From NCBI GenBank assembly GCA_905372095.1, contig CAJPNK010000002.1, positions 75,373 through 139,372 on the forward strand: a stretch of 64,000 nt of DNA, given 5' to 3'. Below the pieces are notes generated by a model, which searched no databases, had not been told where the DNA came from, and saw only the letters and a program-made list of their open reading frames with translations. Below are positions 25,109-34,590 of the stretch, one piece after another. The position numbers and the translations under genes were made by a program. Origin of the DNA: Candidatus Saccharimonadota bacterium. GTDB lineage: Bacteria > Patescibacteriota > Saccharimonadia > Saccharimonadales > Saccharimonadaceae. How positions within the stretch are numbered: the stretch's first letter is position 1; each line of letters begins with the position of its first letter.

Positions 25109-26155
25109 ATGCAAACCAAAGACTTAATATTATTGGTGGTAGCGCTGCTTATTTTGGGCGAAGTGTCGTACTTATTAGCGCGATTACCCAAAAACTCCAT
25201 CAAATCAAAAGATCGGGCTATCTTGGTAGATACCTCGGTGCTGATGGACGGGCGAATTGTACCGGTAGCACAAACTGGCTTTATCGGCGGTACGCTGGTG
25301 ATCCCACGCTCGGTTATCGGCGAGCTGCAGTTTCTAGCTGACCATGCCGATGCTGACAAACGCGCCCGCGCCCGTTACGGGCTTGATGTGGTCACCGAGC
25401 TGCAAGCTATGGAGCGCGTCAACGTCGAATTGCTGCAAGACGGTAGCCACGCTCGCGAAGGTGTTGATGACCGCCTGCTCAAACTAGCTAAGCAGCATGG
25501 CGCAGTGATCATGACGCTAGATTACAATCTAAACAAGGTTGCCGCCGTCGAGGGTACCGAAGTACTAAACCTTAACGAATTAGCGCAGAGTATCCGGATG
25601 GAGCATCTACCCGGCGAGAAAATCACGTTAGAGCTTATTCAGAAGGGGCAGGACGCGCATCAGGGCGTGGGCTACCTACCAGACGGCACAATGGTTGTCG
25701 TCGAGCAGGCGAGCGCTCAGATAGGTCAGACGCTAAATGTCGAAATTATCCGTAATTTGCAGACCGCAGCCGGCCGGATGATCTTTGCTAAGAAAATAGA
25801 GACTGTTGGCAAACCCCTCAAATCGACCGCCAAAGCTGCGGGCAAAACTCAAAAAACAGCGAAAATCGCAGCCGCAGCAGCATCGAAAACGCCCGCAAAA
25901 AGCACTGCTAACGCTAAGCAGCGTTCTGCCGGCCGCGCCCGCAGCCAATCGTCAGCTGGCAGTGCTAGCAATCGTGATTCGGCTAAAAAGGCAGGCGAGA
26001 CCAAAACTCAAACTAAACCAGCCAGCAAAAAAGCTAATTCGCCGAAAACAAAACCGCAGCCGAAGCCAGCTGCTCCAGCGACCCGTCGCCAGAGTGCTCG
26101 CCGCCCAGACCACGAGAGCGACTTGATTGACCTAGTCAATAGCCAAAGCCAATAA
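25109..26155 (+). CDS. PIN-TRAM domain protein (YacL-like), membrane-anchored
   Basis: 348 aa, start ATG 25109 with AAAGGAAA upstream. One N-terminal helix (LILLVVALLILGEVSYLLA), a PIN nuclease domain (ILVDTSVLMDGRI near residue 38, acidic residues in RARYGLD and MTLDYNLN), then a TRAM RNA-binding domain (GQDAHQGVGYLPDGTMVVVEQA). The last 110 residues are a Lys/Ala/Ser/Pro-rich tail expected to be unstructured and nucleic-acid-binding. The four PIN acidic positions appear kept. Probably an RNase; target unknown. Confidence 0.88.
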   Translation: MQTKDLILLVVALLILGEVSYLLARLPKNSIKSKDRAILVDTSVLMDGRIVPVAQTGFIGGTLVIPRSVIGELQFLADHADADKRARARYGLDVVTELQAMERVNVELLQDGSHAREGVDDRLLKLAKQHGAVIMTLDYNLNKVAAVEGTEVLNLNELAQSIRMEHLPGEKITLELIQKGQDAHQGVGYLPDGTMVVVEQASAQIGQTLNVEIIRNLQTAAGRMIFAKKIETVGKPLKSTAKAAGKTQKTAKIAAAAASKTPAKSTANAKQRSAGRARSQSSAGSASNRDSAKKAGETKTQTKPASKKANSPKTKPQPKPAAPATRRQSARRPDHESDLIDLVNSQSQ

Positions 26156-26176
26156 AATCGCTAGCGCGATATATAG

Positions 26177-26207
26177 ATAGCACGCTGCTAGGAGCGTGCT
26201 ATTTTGC
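26177..26207. terminator. Terminator between convergent PIN-TRAM and PBP genes
   Basis: ATAGCACGC-tgctagga-GCGTGCTAT hairpin followed by TTTTG. Confidence 0.8.
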
Positions 26208-26243
26208 TGGGTTTTGGCGGCAAACTACTGCGATGAAGCGGAT

Positions 26244-28958
26244 TTAATCGTCGTCATCGCTGCTACTGTTTGGATTGTAGCTAGCGCTACTAGTCGCCGT
26301 ATAGTAGCCAGTGTCGGTAATTTTGGCGGTTAGCGTGCCGCTACTGGCTGCTGACAGGTTGCCTTTATGAATATTCCAGATGCCGCTGCTATCGACTTGC
26401 TTGCTGGCGACAACAGTACTACCAGATAATAATTCGATGTTTTGCAGTTTATAACGGCCGTTGGTATAGACGATGGATACGCCGCCGCTAGTCACCGTTA
26501 ACGTAACATTCGGCTTCGGATCGTCGCACTTGTGTGCATCGTCGTCTTTCTCGGCGTCGTAGCTAGAGTCGTTAGGTGTGATTATCTCTTTTCTGGTGAT
26601 TGGATCAGCCATTTTCATGACATCGATTTCAATCTTGGCAGCTTCGGGAGTACAGGATGTAGCTTTCTTTTTCGAGACGCGGTCGAAAGTCATCTTGGCA
26701 TTGGTAGCAGCGCTAGCCTTGTTGTAATACGACGGATAAATCTCGCCTTTGATTGTCTGGATGCCACTCGGCGCAGTATACCAGTCGCTTAATTTTAGTT
26801 TACCTTGGTCGGCATACATCTTGGAGATGTCGGCCATCGTACGGTCGAAGAACATAGCTGGAATCAGCGAGTTGCCATTGCGTAGCGGCGAGGTGTCAGA
26901 ATTGCCTAGCCACACCGCCATCGATAGGTTCGGCGTGTAGCCGGCAGCCCAGATATCTTTAGCGCTAACCTTGCCATTAATCTCGCTGTTGCTGGTACCA
27001 GTCTTGACAGCTGCCTTGACACCGGCGCGGCCGAGGTTGACTAGGTAGTCGCGGCCCGCCAATCCAGCGCGAGCCTTGCTGTCGCCAAGGATGTCGCTAA
27101 CGATGTAAGCTGCTTGCTGGTCGATGACTTGCTTGCTAGATTCTTTGTATTGTTTGAGCGTTTGGCCGTTGCTGTTGGCAACCTTCAGGATAGTCGTCTG
27201 CGGTTTATAAGTGCCCATTCGTCCTAGTGTTGCGAAAGCGTTAACGTGGTCAACCAAGCGTGTGCCGCAGCCGCCGATAGCGCTCGATAGGCCAGCTTGC
27301 GCGTCGGCGCCTTGCGTGCAGTACTGCAAATCGCCGGCGGAGCGTATCAGCGACCAGGTGCTGCCGCTGTTGTTCTTCTCGTTTATGGCCATAGCTTTGA
27401 TAGCTGGAATATTGCGAGAGCGGGCCAATGCTTGGCGCAGGGTAATATTGCCTTGGAATTTGTTGTCGGCGTTGTTCGGACTATAATTGCCCGGGAAAGT
27501 TGTCTTAGAGTCGGCTAGAATCGAACCGCTGCCGTAATTGGCGTTATTGCCGCCTTGGTTGCTAAATAAGCGGGCGTAAACAAGCGGCTTAATCGACGAA
27601 CCCGGCTGAATGAAAGCGGTGGCTGCATTGTCCTGCCCGAAGCCAGCATAATTGAAGTCGCGGCTGCCTACTAGGGCAACAAGCTGACCAGTTTTAGTGT
27701 CCTCAATAGCTGCTGCGCCGTTTGAGAAACCAGCAAATTGCGAACAGTTGCGATAACCGCAGTTGCCATCGGTAATCTCGCCGTTAAATAATTTGGCTAT
27801 ATTGGTTTCTAGGGTTGTTTGCGCGTCGAGGTCGAGTGTTGTCTTGACCAATAAACCGCCTTCGCCGACGATAGTCTTGCCGAGCTCTTCCTCTAGCTGT
27901 TTCTTGACCATTTGGACGAAGTGCGGCGCCTTGACATTAGCGTATTGGTCGGCCAGCGGTTTGATGGTATCCATGATGTCGACTTTCTTGGCTGCCACTG
28001 CCTCTTGTTTGGATATGTAATTCATCGAGACCATGTCGTCCAGTACTTTGTGCTGGCGTTCGACAAGCGCTTTGCGGCCGTAAGTATTGTACGGGTTGTA
28101 AAGCGACGGATTGTTCGGGATAGCGGCTAGCAGCGAGCATTCTGGCAAGGTTAAATCTTTGGATGATTTGCCGAAATAAGTTTGCGCGGCCGATTCAACG
28201 CCGTTGCGCCGGCCGCCGTACGGCGATTCATTGAGGTACAAGCCGAGGATTTGGTCTTTGCTGTACATTCGTTCGACCTCGATGGCTAGAATCATCTCTT
28301 TGATTTTGCGCGGAATACCCGACAAGCCCCGCTGCATAGCTTCGTCCTTAGTAAAGAACACTTTCTTGACCAGCTGCTGCGTTAGCGTCGAGCCGCCTTG
28401 CACGGCGTTGCCCTGCGAGTTGCTGATAAAGGCGCGAACAATGCCGCTAGCGCTGATGCCGCTGTGCTTATAAAAATCTTTGTCCTCGATAGCTATAGTA
28501 GCTTTGCCCATGCATGGCGCGATGGTTTTGGCGTCGACGACTAGCGTGTAGTCGCCAGTACCTTTATCCTCCCAGAGTAATTTGTCGTTACGGTCGTAGT
28601 ATTTGGTGACAGTCGTTTTGACGCGCTGTGCTAGGGTATCAGGGTTAATTTTGTCGAGATCTTTGCGGAAATAGGCGAATAGCGAAGCTATGCCGATGAC
28701 GATTAGTAGCAAAGTTATGCCGACAACCTTCAGCGCCATAATTGCGCCGTCGCGGCTAAACCAGTATTTGGCTAGGCGTTTCGGATGCAAGCGGTATAGT
28801 AAGCGCTTGACCGGATGCTTCGGCAAAGTTGCCAGATATTCGGCTTTTTTGCGCGCTCGCGCGTCTTTCTTGACTCGGCGTTTATTGGCTAAATTAGCAT
28901 AAGCGCTGACGCCGCCAGCTACTTTTCGTTTCTTGTTTCCCACTTTCACTCTTCCCAT
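26244..28958 (-). CDS. Class A penicillin-binding protein
   Basis: Bifunctional peptidoglycan synthase, 904 aa. A basic cytoplasmic N-terminus of about 80 residues, one membrane helix (ALKVVGITLLLIVIGIASLFAY), glycosyltransferase domain (AIEDKDFYKHSGI with catalytic Glu, GGSTLTQQLVKKVFF, PRKIKEMILAIEVER), then a transpeptidase domain with QPGSSIKP (catalytic Ser-xx-Lys), SRN and KTGTS. A C-terminal 90-residue beta-rich extension ends in an acidic SSSDDDD tail. The chosen start (MGRVKVG, 28958) is 16 bases after TATAAT; upstream in-frame starts would overlap the promoter. Confidence 0.94.
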   Translation of the reverse strand: MGRVKVGNKKRKVAGGVSAYANLANKRRVKKDARARKKAEYLATLPKHPVKRLLYRLHPKRLAKYWFSRDGAIMALKVVGITLLLIVIGIASLFAYFRKDLDKINPDTLAQRVKTTVTKYYDRNDKLLWEDKGTGDYTLVVDAKTIAPCMGKATIAIEDKDFYKHSGISASGIVRAFISNSQGNAVQGGSTLTQQLVKKVFFTKDEAMQRGLSGIPRKIKEMILAIEVERMYSKDQILGLYLNESPYGGRRNGVESAAQTYFGKSSKDLTLPECSLLAAIPNNPSLYNPYNTYGRKALVERQHKVLDDMVSMNYISKQEAVAAKKVDIMDTIKPLADQYANVKAPHFVQMVKKQLEEELGKTIVGEGGLLVKTTLDLDAQTTLETNIAKLFNGEITDGNCGYRNCSQFAGFSNGAAAIEDTKTGQLVALVGSRDFNYAGFGQDNAATAFIQPGSSIKPLVYARLFSNQGGNNANYGSGSILADSKTTFPGNYSPNNADNKFQGNITLRQALARSRNIPAIKAMAINEKNNSGSTWSLIRSAGDLQYCTQGADAQAGLSSAIGGCGTRLVDHVNAFATLGRMGTYKPQTTILKVANSNGQTLKQYKESSKQVIDQQAAYIVSDILGDSKARAGLAGRDYLVNLGRAGVKAAVKTGTSNSEINGKVSAKDIWAAGYTPNLSMAVWLGNSDTSPLRNGNSLIPAMFFDRTMADISKMYADQGKLKLSDWYTAPSGIQTIKGEIYPSYYNKASAATNAKMTFDRVSKKKATSCTPEAAKIEIDVMKMADPITRKEIITPNDSSYDAEKDDDAHKCDDPKPNVTLTVTSGGVSIVYTNGRYKLQNIELLSGSTVVASKQVDSSGIWNIHKGNLSAASSGTLTAKITDTGYYTATSSASYNPNSSSDDDD

Positions 28959-29067
28959 AAGCAATATTTCCACCATTATAGCACTGTTCGCATCACGACG
29001 GCTAGTGCTTTTGCTGATAATCTGCAAATATGTTACTATCTCACTATTAAATAAAGAAAGGTTTCAG

Positions 29068-30279
29068 ATGACGCTAGCAGAAGAACTAACGTGGCGCGGA
29101 CTCATCAATCAGACGACGTTCGCTGATGTCAAAGATATAAACGAGCCGCGAACGTTCTATTTTGGCGTTGACCCTAGCGCGCCGAGTATGACTATCGGCA
29201 ACTTGGCGGCGATGATGTTGTGCCGGCATTTTATCGACCACGGCTACAGGCCGCTGCTGCTAGTTGGCGGCGCCACCGGTATGATTGGCGACCCTGATGG
29301 CAAAAAGCAAGAGCGCGACCTGCGCAATGCCGAAACAGTGGCGCGCAATGTTGAAGGTCTGGCGGCACAATTCCGCCAAGTTTTCCGCGGCCAGGATTTT
29401 GAGATTGTTGATAATGCCGACTGGTTCTCGCAGATTAATTACATTGATTTCTTGCACAAAATCGGCAAGCATATCAGCATGACGCAGCTGCTCGACCGCG
29501 AATTCGTGCAGCAGCGTATCGGCGAGGGCGGCGCTGGCATCAGCTACGGCGAATTTAGCTACGGGCTGATTCAAGGGTATGACTTTTTACACTTGTACCG
29601 CGAAAAAGGCGCCACCTTGCAGCTAGCTGGCGCCGACCAGTGGGGTAATAGTGTTATTGGCGTGTCGCTGATTCGCAAGCTCGAGAGCAGCGAAGCACAT
29701 GTTTTGACCGCGCCGCTCGTCATCAACAAGCAAACTGGCGTCAAGTTCGGCAAGTCTGAGGGCGGCGCTATCTGGCTCGACCCCGAGATGACCAGTCCGT
29801 ACAAGTTCTATCAATTCTGGCTCAACTGCGACGACGAAACCAGCGAGGACCTCATCAAAATCTACACGCTGCTCGACCGCGAAACCGTCGAAGCGCTGAT
29901 TGACAATCATCGGGCCAATCCAGGCGAGCGCGCCTTGCAGAAAACCTTAGCGCGCGAGGTCACCGACTTGGTGCACGGCCGCCAGCGCCGCGAGAGCGTC
30001 GAGCGGGTAACGGCTGCGTTGTTTGGCGGCGGCGATATTGCGGCGCTTAACAGCGACGATTTGAACGCTTTAGCTAACGAAATCCCGACGGTTGATCTCG
30101 AGACAACGGTCGTGGCAGCGCTGGTCGCTGCTGGCTTATGTACTAGCAACGGCGAAGCGCGCCGGCTGATCCACAATAACGCGATTAGCGTCAACGGCGC
30201 GAAGATTGCCGGTGACATGCCGCTAACCGAGACTAGCTTAATCAAAAAGGGCAAGAACGACTTTTTGCTGGTGAAATAA
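29068..30279 (+). CDS. tyrS: Tyrosyl-tRNA synthetase
   Basis: Class I synthetase, 403 aa. HIGH-like PSAPSMTIGNL near residue 40, the tyrosine-site GADQWGNSVIG, KMSKS-like VKFGKSEGGAIW, and a C-terminal S4 RNA-binding domain (LCTSNGEARRLIHNNAISVNG). Start ATG 29068 after AAGAAAGG; the frame is open further upstream but into the divergent promoter region of the PBP gene. Confidence 0.96.
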   Translation: MTLAEELTWRGLINQTTFADVKDINEPRTFYFGVDPSAPSMTIGNLAAMMLCRHFIDHGYRPLLLVGGATGMIGDPDGKKQERDLRNAETVARNVEGLAAQFRQVFRGQDFEIVDNADWFSQINYIDFLHKIGKHISMTQLLDREFVQQRIGEGGAGISYGEFSYGLIQGYDFLHLYREKGATLQLAGADQWGNSVIGVSLIRKLESSEAHVLTAPLVINKQTGVKFGKSEGGAIWLDPEMTSPYKFYQFWLNCDDETSEDLIKIYTLLDRETVEALIDNHRANPGERALQKTLAREVTDLVHGRQRRESVERVTAALFGGGDIAALNSDDLNALANEIPTVDLETTVVAALVAAGLCTSNGEARRLIHNNAISVNGAKIAGDMPLTETSLIKKGKNDFLLVK

Positions 30280-30297
30280 TTGGAATAGGAGGAAATC

Positions 30298-31056
30298 ATG
30301 AAGAAAATTATCGGTTTTGACTTGGACGACACGCTAGCGGTTAGCAAATCGGCGATTTCGCCGCGCATGGTGGGTTTGCTCGCTAAATTGCTGGAAAATT
30401 ATCAAGTTTGCGTCATTTCTGGCGGCAAATTTGAGCAGTTCGAGAAGCAAGTGATCGACAAGATGAACATTTCGCCAGAATTGCTGGCGCGCTTCCACAT
30501 GATGCCGACATGCGGCACGCGTTATTATACATTTAACGTCGATGCGAACGAGTGGCAAACGCACTATAAAGAAGATTTCACCGACGAACAAAAGCAAAAA
30601 ATTACCCAAGTCTTGGAAGAATCGGCGCGCAAATTTGATCTGTGGGAGGAAAATCCCGACGGTGAAATTATCGAGGATCGTTTGAGTCAAGTGACTTATT
30701 CGGCGCTAGGCCAGCAAGCCTCGCCCGAGAAAAAATACGCTTGGGCGGAAACCAACAAAGTAGTCCGCAAGCAAATGCGCGACGATGTTGCCGCCAAATT
30801 GCCGGAATTTGAAGTGCGCCTGGGCGGCACTACCAGTGTCGACATTACCAAAATCGGTGTCGATAAAGCCTACGGTATGAAAAAGTTGATAGAAGCCACC
30901 GGCGTGAGTAAAGAGGAAATTTTGTTCTTCGGCGACAAAATAGAAGAAGGCGGCAACGACTTCCCAGTGAAAAATCTCGGCATCGACTGCATCGCGGTGG
31001 AGCGCTGGCAGGACACCGCCTACGCGCTAGAGGGCATCATCGCCGTGACCGAATAG
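30298..31056 (+). CDS. HAD-IIB phosphatase, phosphomannomutase-like
   Basis: 252 aa, ATG 30298 after TAGGAGGAAATC. HAD motif I FDLDDTLAVSKS (nucleophile and acid Asp), motif II VISGG, cap domain, then motif III/IV with SVDITKIGVDKAYGMKKL and FFGDKIEEGGNDFPV. The cap resembles eukaryotic-type phosphomannomutases and bacterial HAD-IIB sugar phosphatases. Substrate unknown; a hexose phosphate is likely. It is 18 bases after tyrS, followed by a terminator at 31083-31110. Confidence 0.85.
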   Translation: MKKIIGFDLDDTLAVSKSAISPRMVGLLAKLLENYQVCVISGGKFEQFEKQVIDKMNISPELLARFHMMPTCGTRYYTFNVDANEWQTHYKEDFTDEQKQKITQVLEESARKFDLWEENPDGEIIEDRLSQVTYSALGQQASPEKKYAWAETNKVVRKQMRDDVAAKLPEFEVRLGGTTSVDITKIGVDKAYGMKKLIEATGVSKEEILFFGDKIEEGGNDFPVKNLGIDCIAVERWQDTAYALEGIIAVTE

Positions 31057-31082
31057 ATTTTCGAACGAAATTCGAGCCAGCA

Positions 31083-31111
31083 AAACACCCGGCTAACTAA
31101 CCGGGTGTTTC
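31083..31111 (+). terminator. Terminator after the HAD phosphatase gene
   Basis: AAACACCCGG-ctaactaa-CCGGGTGTTT hairpin. Confidence 0.85.
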
Positions 31112-31148
31112 TAATAAATCAATCAAGGGAAAGTGATAAGCGAGGCGG

Positions 31149-31194
31149 GCCGCCCCGGCGCGAGAAATTGGGGAAAATCTCGCGCCGGGGCGGC
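31149..31194 (-). terminator. Very strong 3' hairpin of cassette E
   Basis: A perfect 17-base inverted repeat, GCCGCCCCGGCGCGAGA (31149-31165) and its complement (31178-31194), begins three bases after the stop of the small minus-strand gene. It is followed on the minus strand by TTTCCC rather than a long T run. Confidence 0.7.
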
Positions 31195-31196
31195 AA

Positions 31197-31316
31197 TCAC
31201 TCGTCGCGAAGGAACAGCCCCTTGTAGGGGCGCTCGTCCTCCGCGACCTCGTCATCAAAGGAGGAGTACAATGGGTACTCCTCCTCCAGGGGGATTTCCC
31301 CCTCTGGGTCGCTCAT
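31197..31316 (-). CDS. Very small acidic protein, cassette E (39 aa)
   Basis: The ATG at 31316 follows GAGGAGGTGAATC, a near-perfect Shine-Dalgarno. The 39-residue product is strongly acidic (runs such as LEEEYPLY and DDEVAEDERP, ending FLRDE), with no signal or membrane segment. The coding sequence is bracketed by its own promoter, a 170-base structured leader and a 17-base perfect terminator stem, which supports a real gene despite its size. No CTAG. A nucleic-acid mimic, antitoxin or anti-defence protein would be consistent with its charge, but this is speculation. Confidence 0.55.
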   Translation of the reverse strand: MSDPEGEIPLEEEYPLYSSFDDEVAEDERPYKGLFLRDE

Positions 31317-31486
31317 GATTCACCTCCTCAGTGAACCATCCTCGCGGCAATGGGTGGTCGTCTATGCCACCGTGCGAGATGCTTGCTCGCGATTGAATCT
31401 CGAACACGCATCTCGCCCGGTGGGCCTCGCTTATCAAAAAACTCTTTTGGACAAGGATTTGCTCTACTTGTCAACAAAAGCTGATA
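31317..31486 (-). promoter_or_regulatory. Structured leader of cassette E
   Basis: On the minus transcript a first hairpin CTTTTG...CAAAAG with inner GACAAG...CTTGTC (31444-31480) is followed by TTTTTT, so it resembles an attenuator. Its loop GAGCAAATCCTTG is shared with cassette G. A second hairpin has arms GCGAGATGC and GCATCTCGC (about 31375-31420). The SD follows. Confidence 0.55.
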
Positions 31487-31515
31487 TATATATCATACTG
31501 GAACAGCAAAGTCAA
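31487..31515 (-). promoter_or_regulatory. Promoter of cassette E
   Basis: Minus strand TTGACT (31515-31510), 17 bases, TATATA (31492-31487), with ATTGCGAAAA upstream as in cassette A. It lies back-to-back with the recG promoter. Confidence 0.75.
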
Positions 31516-31556
31516 TACTTTTTCGCAATTTCCACGAAAACTAGTACAATAAACTT

Positions 31557-33761
31557 ATGAATCTCGCAGCTAGCCTCGATCAAATCAAAGGTGTCGGCCC
31601 CAAAACCGCAGCCGAGCTGCGCCAGGCGGGGCTCGAAACGGTTAGCGACATTTTGCTGTTTTTACCGCGCAAACACGAAGATTTCACCAACGTGACGCCA
31701 ATTGCCGAGCTGCAGCCTGGCAAAGTAACAATTCGTGCTCGTTGCCAGCAAATCAGCACTCGGCCAGTCCGCCGCGGTTTGCGCTTGACGACAGCAGTGC
31801 TAGCCGACGACACCAGCAAGCTCAACGCGGTTTGGTTCAATCAGCCGTACCGAGTGCAGCAGCTAGGCAGCAGCGATGAGTGGTTTTATTTCAGCGGTAC
31901 GTTCGAGTATAACTACGGCCGCTACCAGCTAACCAATCCGACGGCCGAGCTCGCCAAGGAGCTGCCAGTACAAGCCGATCGTTTGCTGCCGGTGTACCAC
32001 GCGGTGCGCGGCCTAAAATCGCAAACAGTACGCAAAGTTATCGAGCAATTGTGCCCGCTAATGAGCGTTTTGCCCGAAACTTTGCCGCCGAGCGTTGTAC
32101 AAAGCGAGCGGCTGCTTGACCGCGCGGCGGCGATTTCGGCGATGCATTTTCCGCGCAACGAAAGGGAAGTTGAACAGGCTCGTCAGCGCTTAGCCTTCGA
32201 AGAGCTATTCGAACTGGTTTTGGCTAGCCAGCTCAACAAAATTGACAACCAGAAGCTGGCTGGCTTCGCGATTCCGTTTGAAAAGTCTGTCGTGCAGGAT
32301 TTTGTCAAGAAATTACCGTTCGCGCTAACCAACGCTCAGCGCCGCGCCGCCTGGGACATCTTGCAAGATTTCGAAAATGCTAGGCCGATGAATCGCTTAT
32401 TACAAGGCGACGTTGGTAGCGGCAAGACGGTGGTGGCCGGATTGGCAGCGCGGCAGGCGGCGAACGCTGGATATCAGACGGCATTCATGGCGCCGACCGA
32501 GATTCTGGCGCGGCAGCACGCCGAGACGCTAGCGAAGCTTCTCGAGCCTTTCGGCGTGACGGTCGGATTGCTAATTGGCAGCGTCAAAGGTAAAGCCCGC
32601 CAAACGCTCTACCAGCAAATTGCAAGCGGCGCGGTTGATGTGGTCGTCGGTACGCACGCGATCATCCAGGATAAGGTGGAGTTTCATCGCTTAGGCTTCG
32701 TGGTTATCGATGAGCAGCATCGCTTCGGCGTAGAGCAACGGCAGAGGCTGCTGATGAAGGTTAAGGATGAGAAAGTGGGGTCGGGGGCGCTTGATACACT
32801 TTCTGAACCTATGACGATTGCCGCTGGCTCGTCTCGAGAGACCGGGCGCGCAGCCCCAGGCTCGCGAGCGAGACACGGAGGTGAGGAAAGTGTATCGAGC
32901 GCCCCGCTAGACGCAAAAAAACCATCAATAACTGCTGTCATGCCGCACCTCTTAGCGATGACTGCCACGCCGATCCCGCGCAGTTTGGCGCTGACTGTTT
33001 ATGGCGAACTAGACGTCAGCGTCCTCGATGAATTGCCGCACGGCCGCCGGCCGATTCTTACTAAGATTATTTCGCCGCCCTCGCGCGATGCCGCTTATAC
33101 TGCTATCGACCAGCAAATTGCCCAGGGTCGCCAAGTTTACGTAGTTTGCAGCTTGATTGCCGATAGCGATTCTAGCGACCGCAAAAGCGTCGAAGCTGAA
33201 TACAAGCGACTCAAAAATAGTATTTTTGGCCACCGCCGTATCGCTATACTGCACGGCAAGATGGCTGCTAGCGAAAAAGATCAAATCATGCAAGCTTTCA
33301 AAAATCAAAAATACGATGTCTTGGTTAGCACCACTGTTATCGAGGTTGGCGTCGACGTACCAAACGCTACAATTATGATGATTGAGGACGCCGACCAATT
33401 TGGCTTAGCACAGTTGCACCAGCTACGCGGGCGAGTCGGCCGCGGCCAGCACCAAAGCTACTGCTACTTGATGATGAGCACCAACAATAAGCCTAGCCAG
33501 CGCCTGCGCGAGATTGAACAATCCAACGACGGCTTTCATCTAGCAGAGGTCGATATGAGCTTGCGCGGTCCTGGCGAGATTTACGGACGCATGCAGCACG
33601 GCGCGCTTAATCTGCAAATCGCTACGCTAGCCGACACGCAGCTGATTGCTCGCGCCCAGAAATCCGCTAAACACTTCATTGATAGCGGCGAAAGTTTATC
33701 GAAATATCCAGCACTAGAAGCGCGCGTCCGCCACAACCAGCGGATGACGACGCTTAATTAA
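31557..33761 (+). CDS. recG: ATP-dependent DNA helicase RecG with palindromic insertion
   Basis: Rescues stalled replication forks. 734 aa: wedge/OB domain (residues about 50-170), helicase domain 1 with Walker A QGDVGSGKT (about 283) and DEQH box (about 385), helicase domain 2 with TTVIEVGVDVPNA and QLRGRVGR. Between the DEQH segment (RQRLLMK) and motif III (LLAMTATPIPRSLALT) there are about 50-55 extra residues (about 404-460), coded by a palindromic element at 32784-32905. The known family has about 13 residues there. TACAAT lies six bases before the ATG. Confidence 0.95.
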   Translation: MNLAASLDQIKGVGPKTAAELRQAGLETVSDILLFLPRKHEDFTNVTPIAELQPGKVTIRARCQQISTRPVRRGLRLTTAVLADDTSKLNAVWFNQPYRVQQLGSSDEWFYFSGTFEYNYGRYQLTNPTAELAKELPVQADRLLPVYHAVRGLKSQTVRKVIEQLCPLMSVLPETLPPSVVQSERLLDRAAAISAMHFPRNEREVEQARQRLAFEELFELVLASQLNKIDNQKLAGFAIPFEKSVVQDFVKKLPFALTNAQRRAAWDILQDFENARPMNRLLQGDVGSGKTVVAGLAARQAANAGYQTAFMAPTEILARQHAETLAKLLEPFGVTVGLLIGSVKGKARQTLYQQIASGAVDVVVGTHAIIQDKVEFHRLGFVVIDEQHRFGVEQRQRLLMKVKDEKVGSGALDTLSEPMTIAAGSSRETGRAAPGSRARHGGEESVSSAPLDAKKPSITAVMPHLLAMTATPIPRSLALTVYGELDVSVLDELPHGRRPILTKIISPPSRDAAYTAIDQQIAQGRQVYVVCSLIADSDSSDRKSVEAEYKRLKNSIFGHRRIAILHGKMAASEKDQIMQAFKNQKYDVLVSTTVIEVGVDVPNATIMMIEDADQFGLAQLHQLRGRVGRGQHQSYCYLMMSTNNKPSQRLREIEQSNDGFHLAEVDMSLRGPGEIYGRMQHGALNLQIATLADTQLIARAQKSAKHFIDSGESLSKYPALEARVRHNQRMTTLN
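32784..32905. repeat. In-frame palindromic element inside recG
   Basis: Arms 32784-32803 and 32886-32905 are 20 bases each and complementary with one mismatch (GGGGCGCTTGATACACTTTC is the left arm). Between them are smaller palindromes such as GTCTCGAGAGAC (32831-32842) and CTCGCGAG. The frame stays open. Confidence 0.8.
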
Positions 33762-33783
33762 CTCTCGTGCTATAATACAATTC

Positions 33784-34590
33784 ATGTACAGCGGGACAAC
33801 ATTTCGTTCGCATTCGGGTAATTTTATCGGCGTGCACCAGAAAATCGACCGGATTGCTCGCCGCGATTTGCGCAAAATATCAAGGGTTGGCCGCGGTTTT
33901 CCTTCTGCCAAGGATATTTTGCATTTCGAAGGCAACAACGGCCCCGACGGCATCAAGCGCAAAAGTCCAGGCGTCGATGAGCCGTGGCATTTCATCGACC
34001 CCAGCGACCCCAGCGATACGGCGCTGGTCGAGATGATTATGGATCATTACACCAATTTGGTGCAGGCGCTTAAAAAGCGTAATAATGTGCGGGCAGCCTT
34101 TGAGGCGGCTTGGATGGCTCATGCCATTACCGACGGTCTAACGCCAGCGCATCATTATCCGCTAGGCGAAAAAATCGAGGAGCTGTGGGGACGGCCTCAA
34201 AACGAGCGGGCGTCGATCGCCGAAAAAGGCATCATCAGAGGCTCGACCATGCGCGAGACTCTTAGCAAAAACTGGGAGTATTGGGGTGCCAAGGGTGTAT
34301 TTGCGACACATTTGCTATTTGAGCTAGGCGTAGCTACCAGCATCAAGACGACCAAGTTTCCCGATTCGGCGCCAAATTCAATCTGGCTCAAACTAGCAGA
34401 TGATAAGGATTTGCAGACGGTATTTCTCGATGCGGTGCAGCAAGTTTACGCGCTAGGCATGTACGAGGAATTCTGGAAGCGCGGCTGGACGACTCATCTA
34501 GCGCAGCAGACGCGGCAAACGCTGATTCCGCTGATCGCTAATGTCATCACGTATTTTTGGTACCGCGCCTACCGCGAGGCGCACCAGTGA
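33784..34590 (+). CDS. Conserved hypothetical protein, possible zinc phospholipase C/S1-P1-like fold
   Basis: 268 aa, mostly helical, no signal peptide or membrane segment seen. Spaced histidines and aspartates in GVHQKIDRIAR, DEPWHFIDPSD and AWMAHAITDGLTPAHHYPLG resemble the zinc sites of the zinc-dependent phospholipase C/S1-P1 nuclease fold, but the match is by eye and weak. TATAAT lies seven bases before the ATG (leaderless). It overlaps rsmD by four bases, so the two are coupled. Confidence 0.6.
   Translation: MYSGTTFRSHSGNFIGVHQKIDRIARRDLRKISRVGRGFPSAKDILHFEGNNGPDGIKRKSPGVDEPWHFIDPSDPSDTALVEMIMDHYTNLVQALKKRNNVRAAFEAAWMAHAITDGLTPAHHYPLGEKIEELWGRPQNERASIAEKGIIRGSTMRETLSKNWEYWGAKGVFATHLLFELGVATSIKTTKFPDSAPNSIWLKLADDKDLQTVFLDAVQQVYALGMYEEFWKRGWTTHLAQQTRQTLIPLIANVITYFWYRAYREAHQ

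Noticed and set aside
31133..31437. Longer frames in cassette E (plus 31133-31318, minus 31255-31437)
   Set aside because: They cross the perfect terminator stem or the leader hairpins and lack an SD; the 39 aa frame at 31197-31316 has a very good SD.
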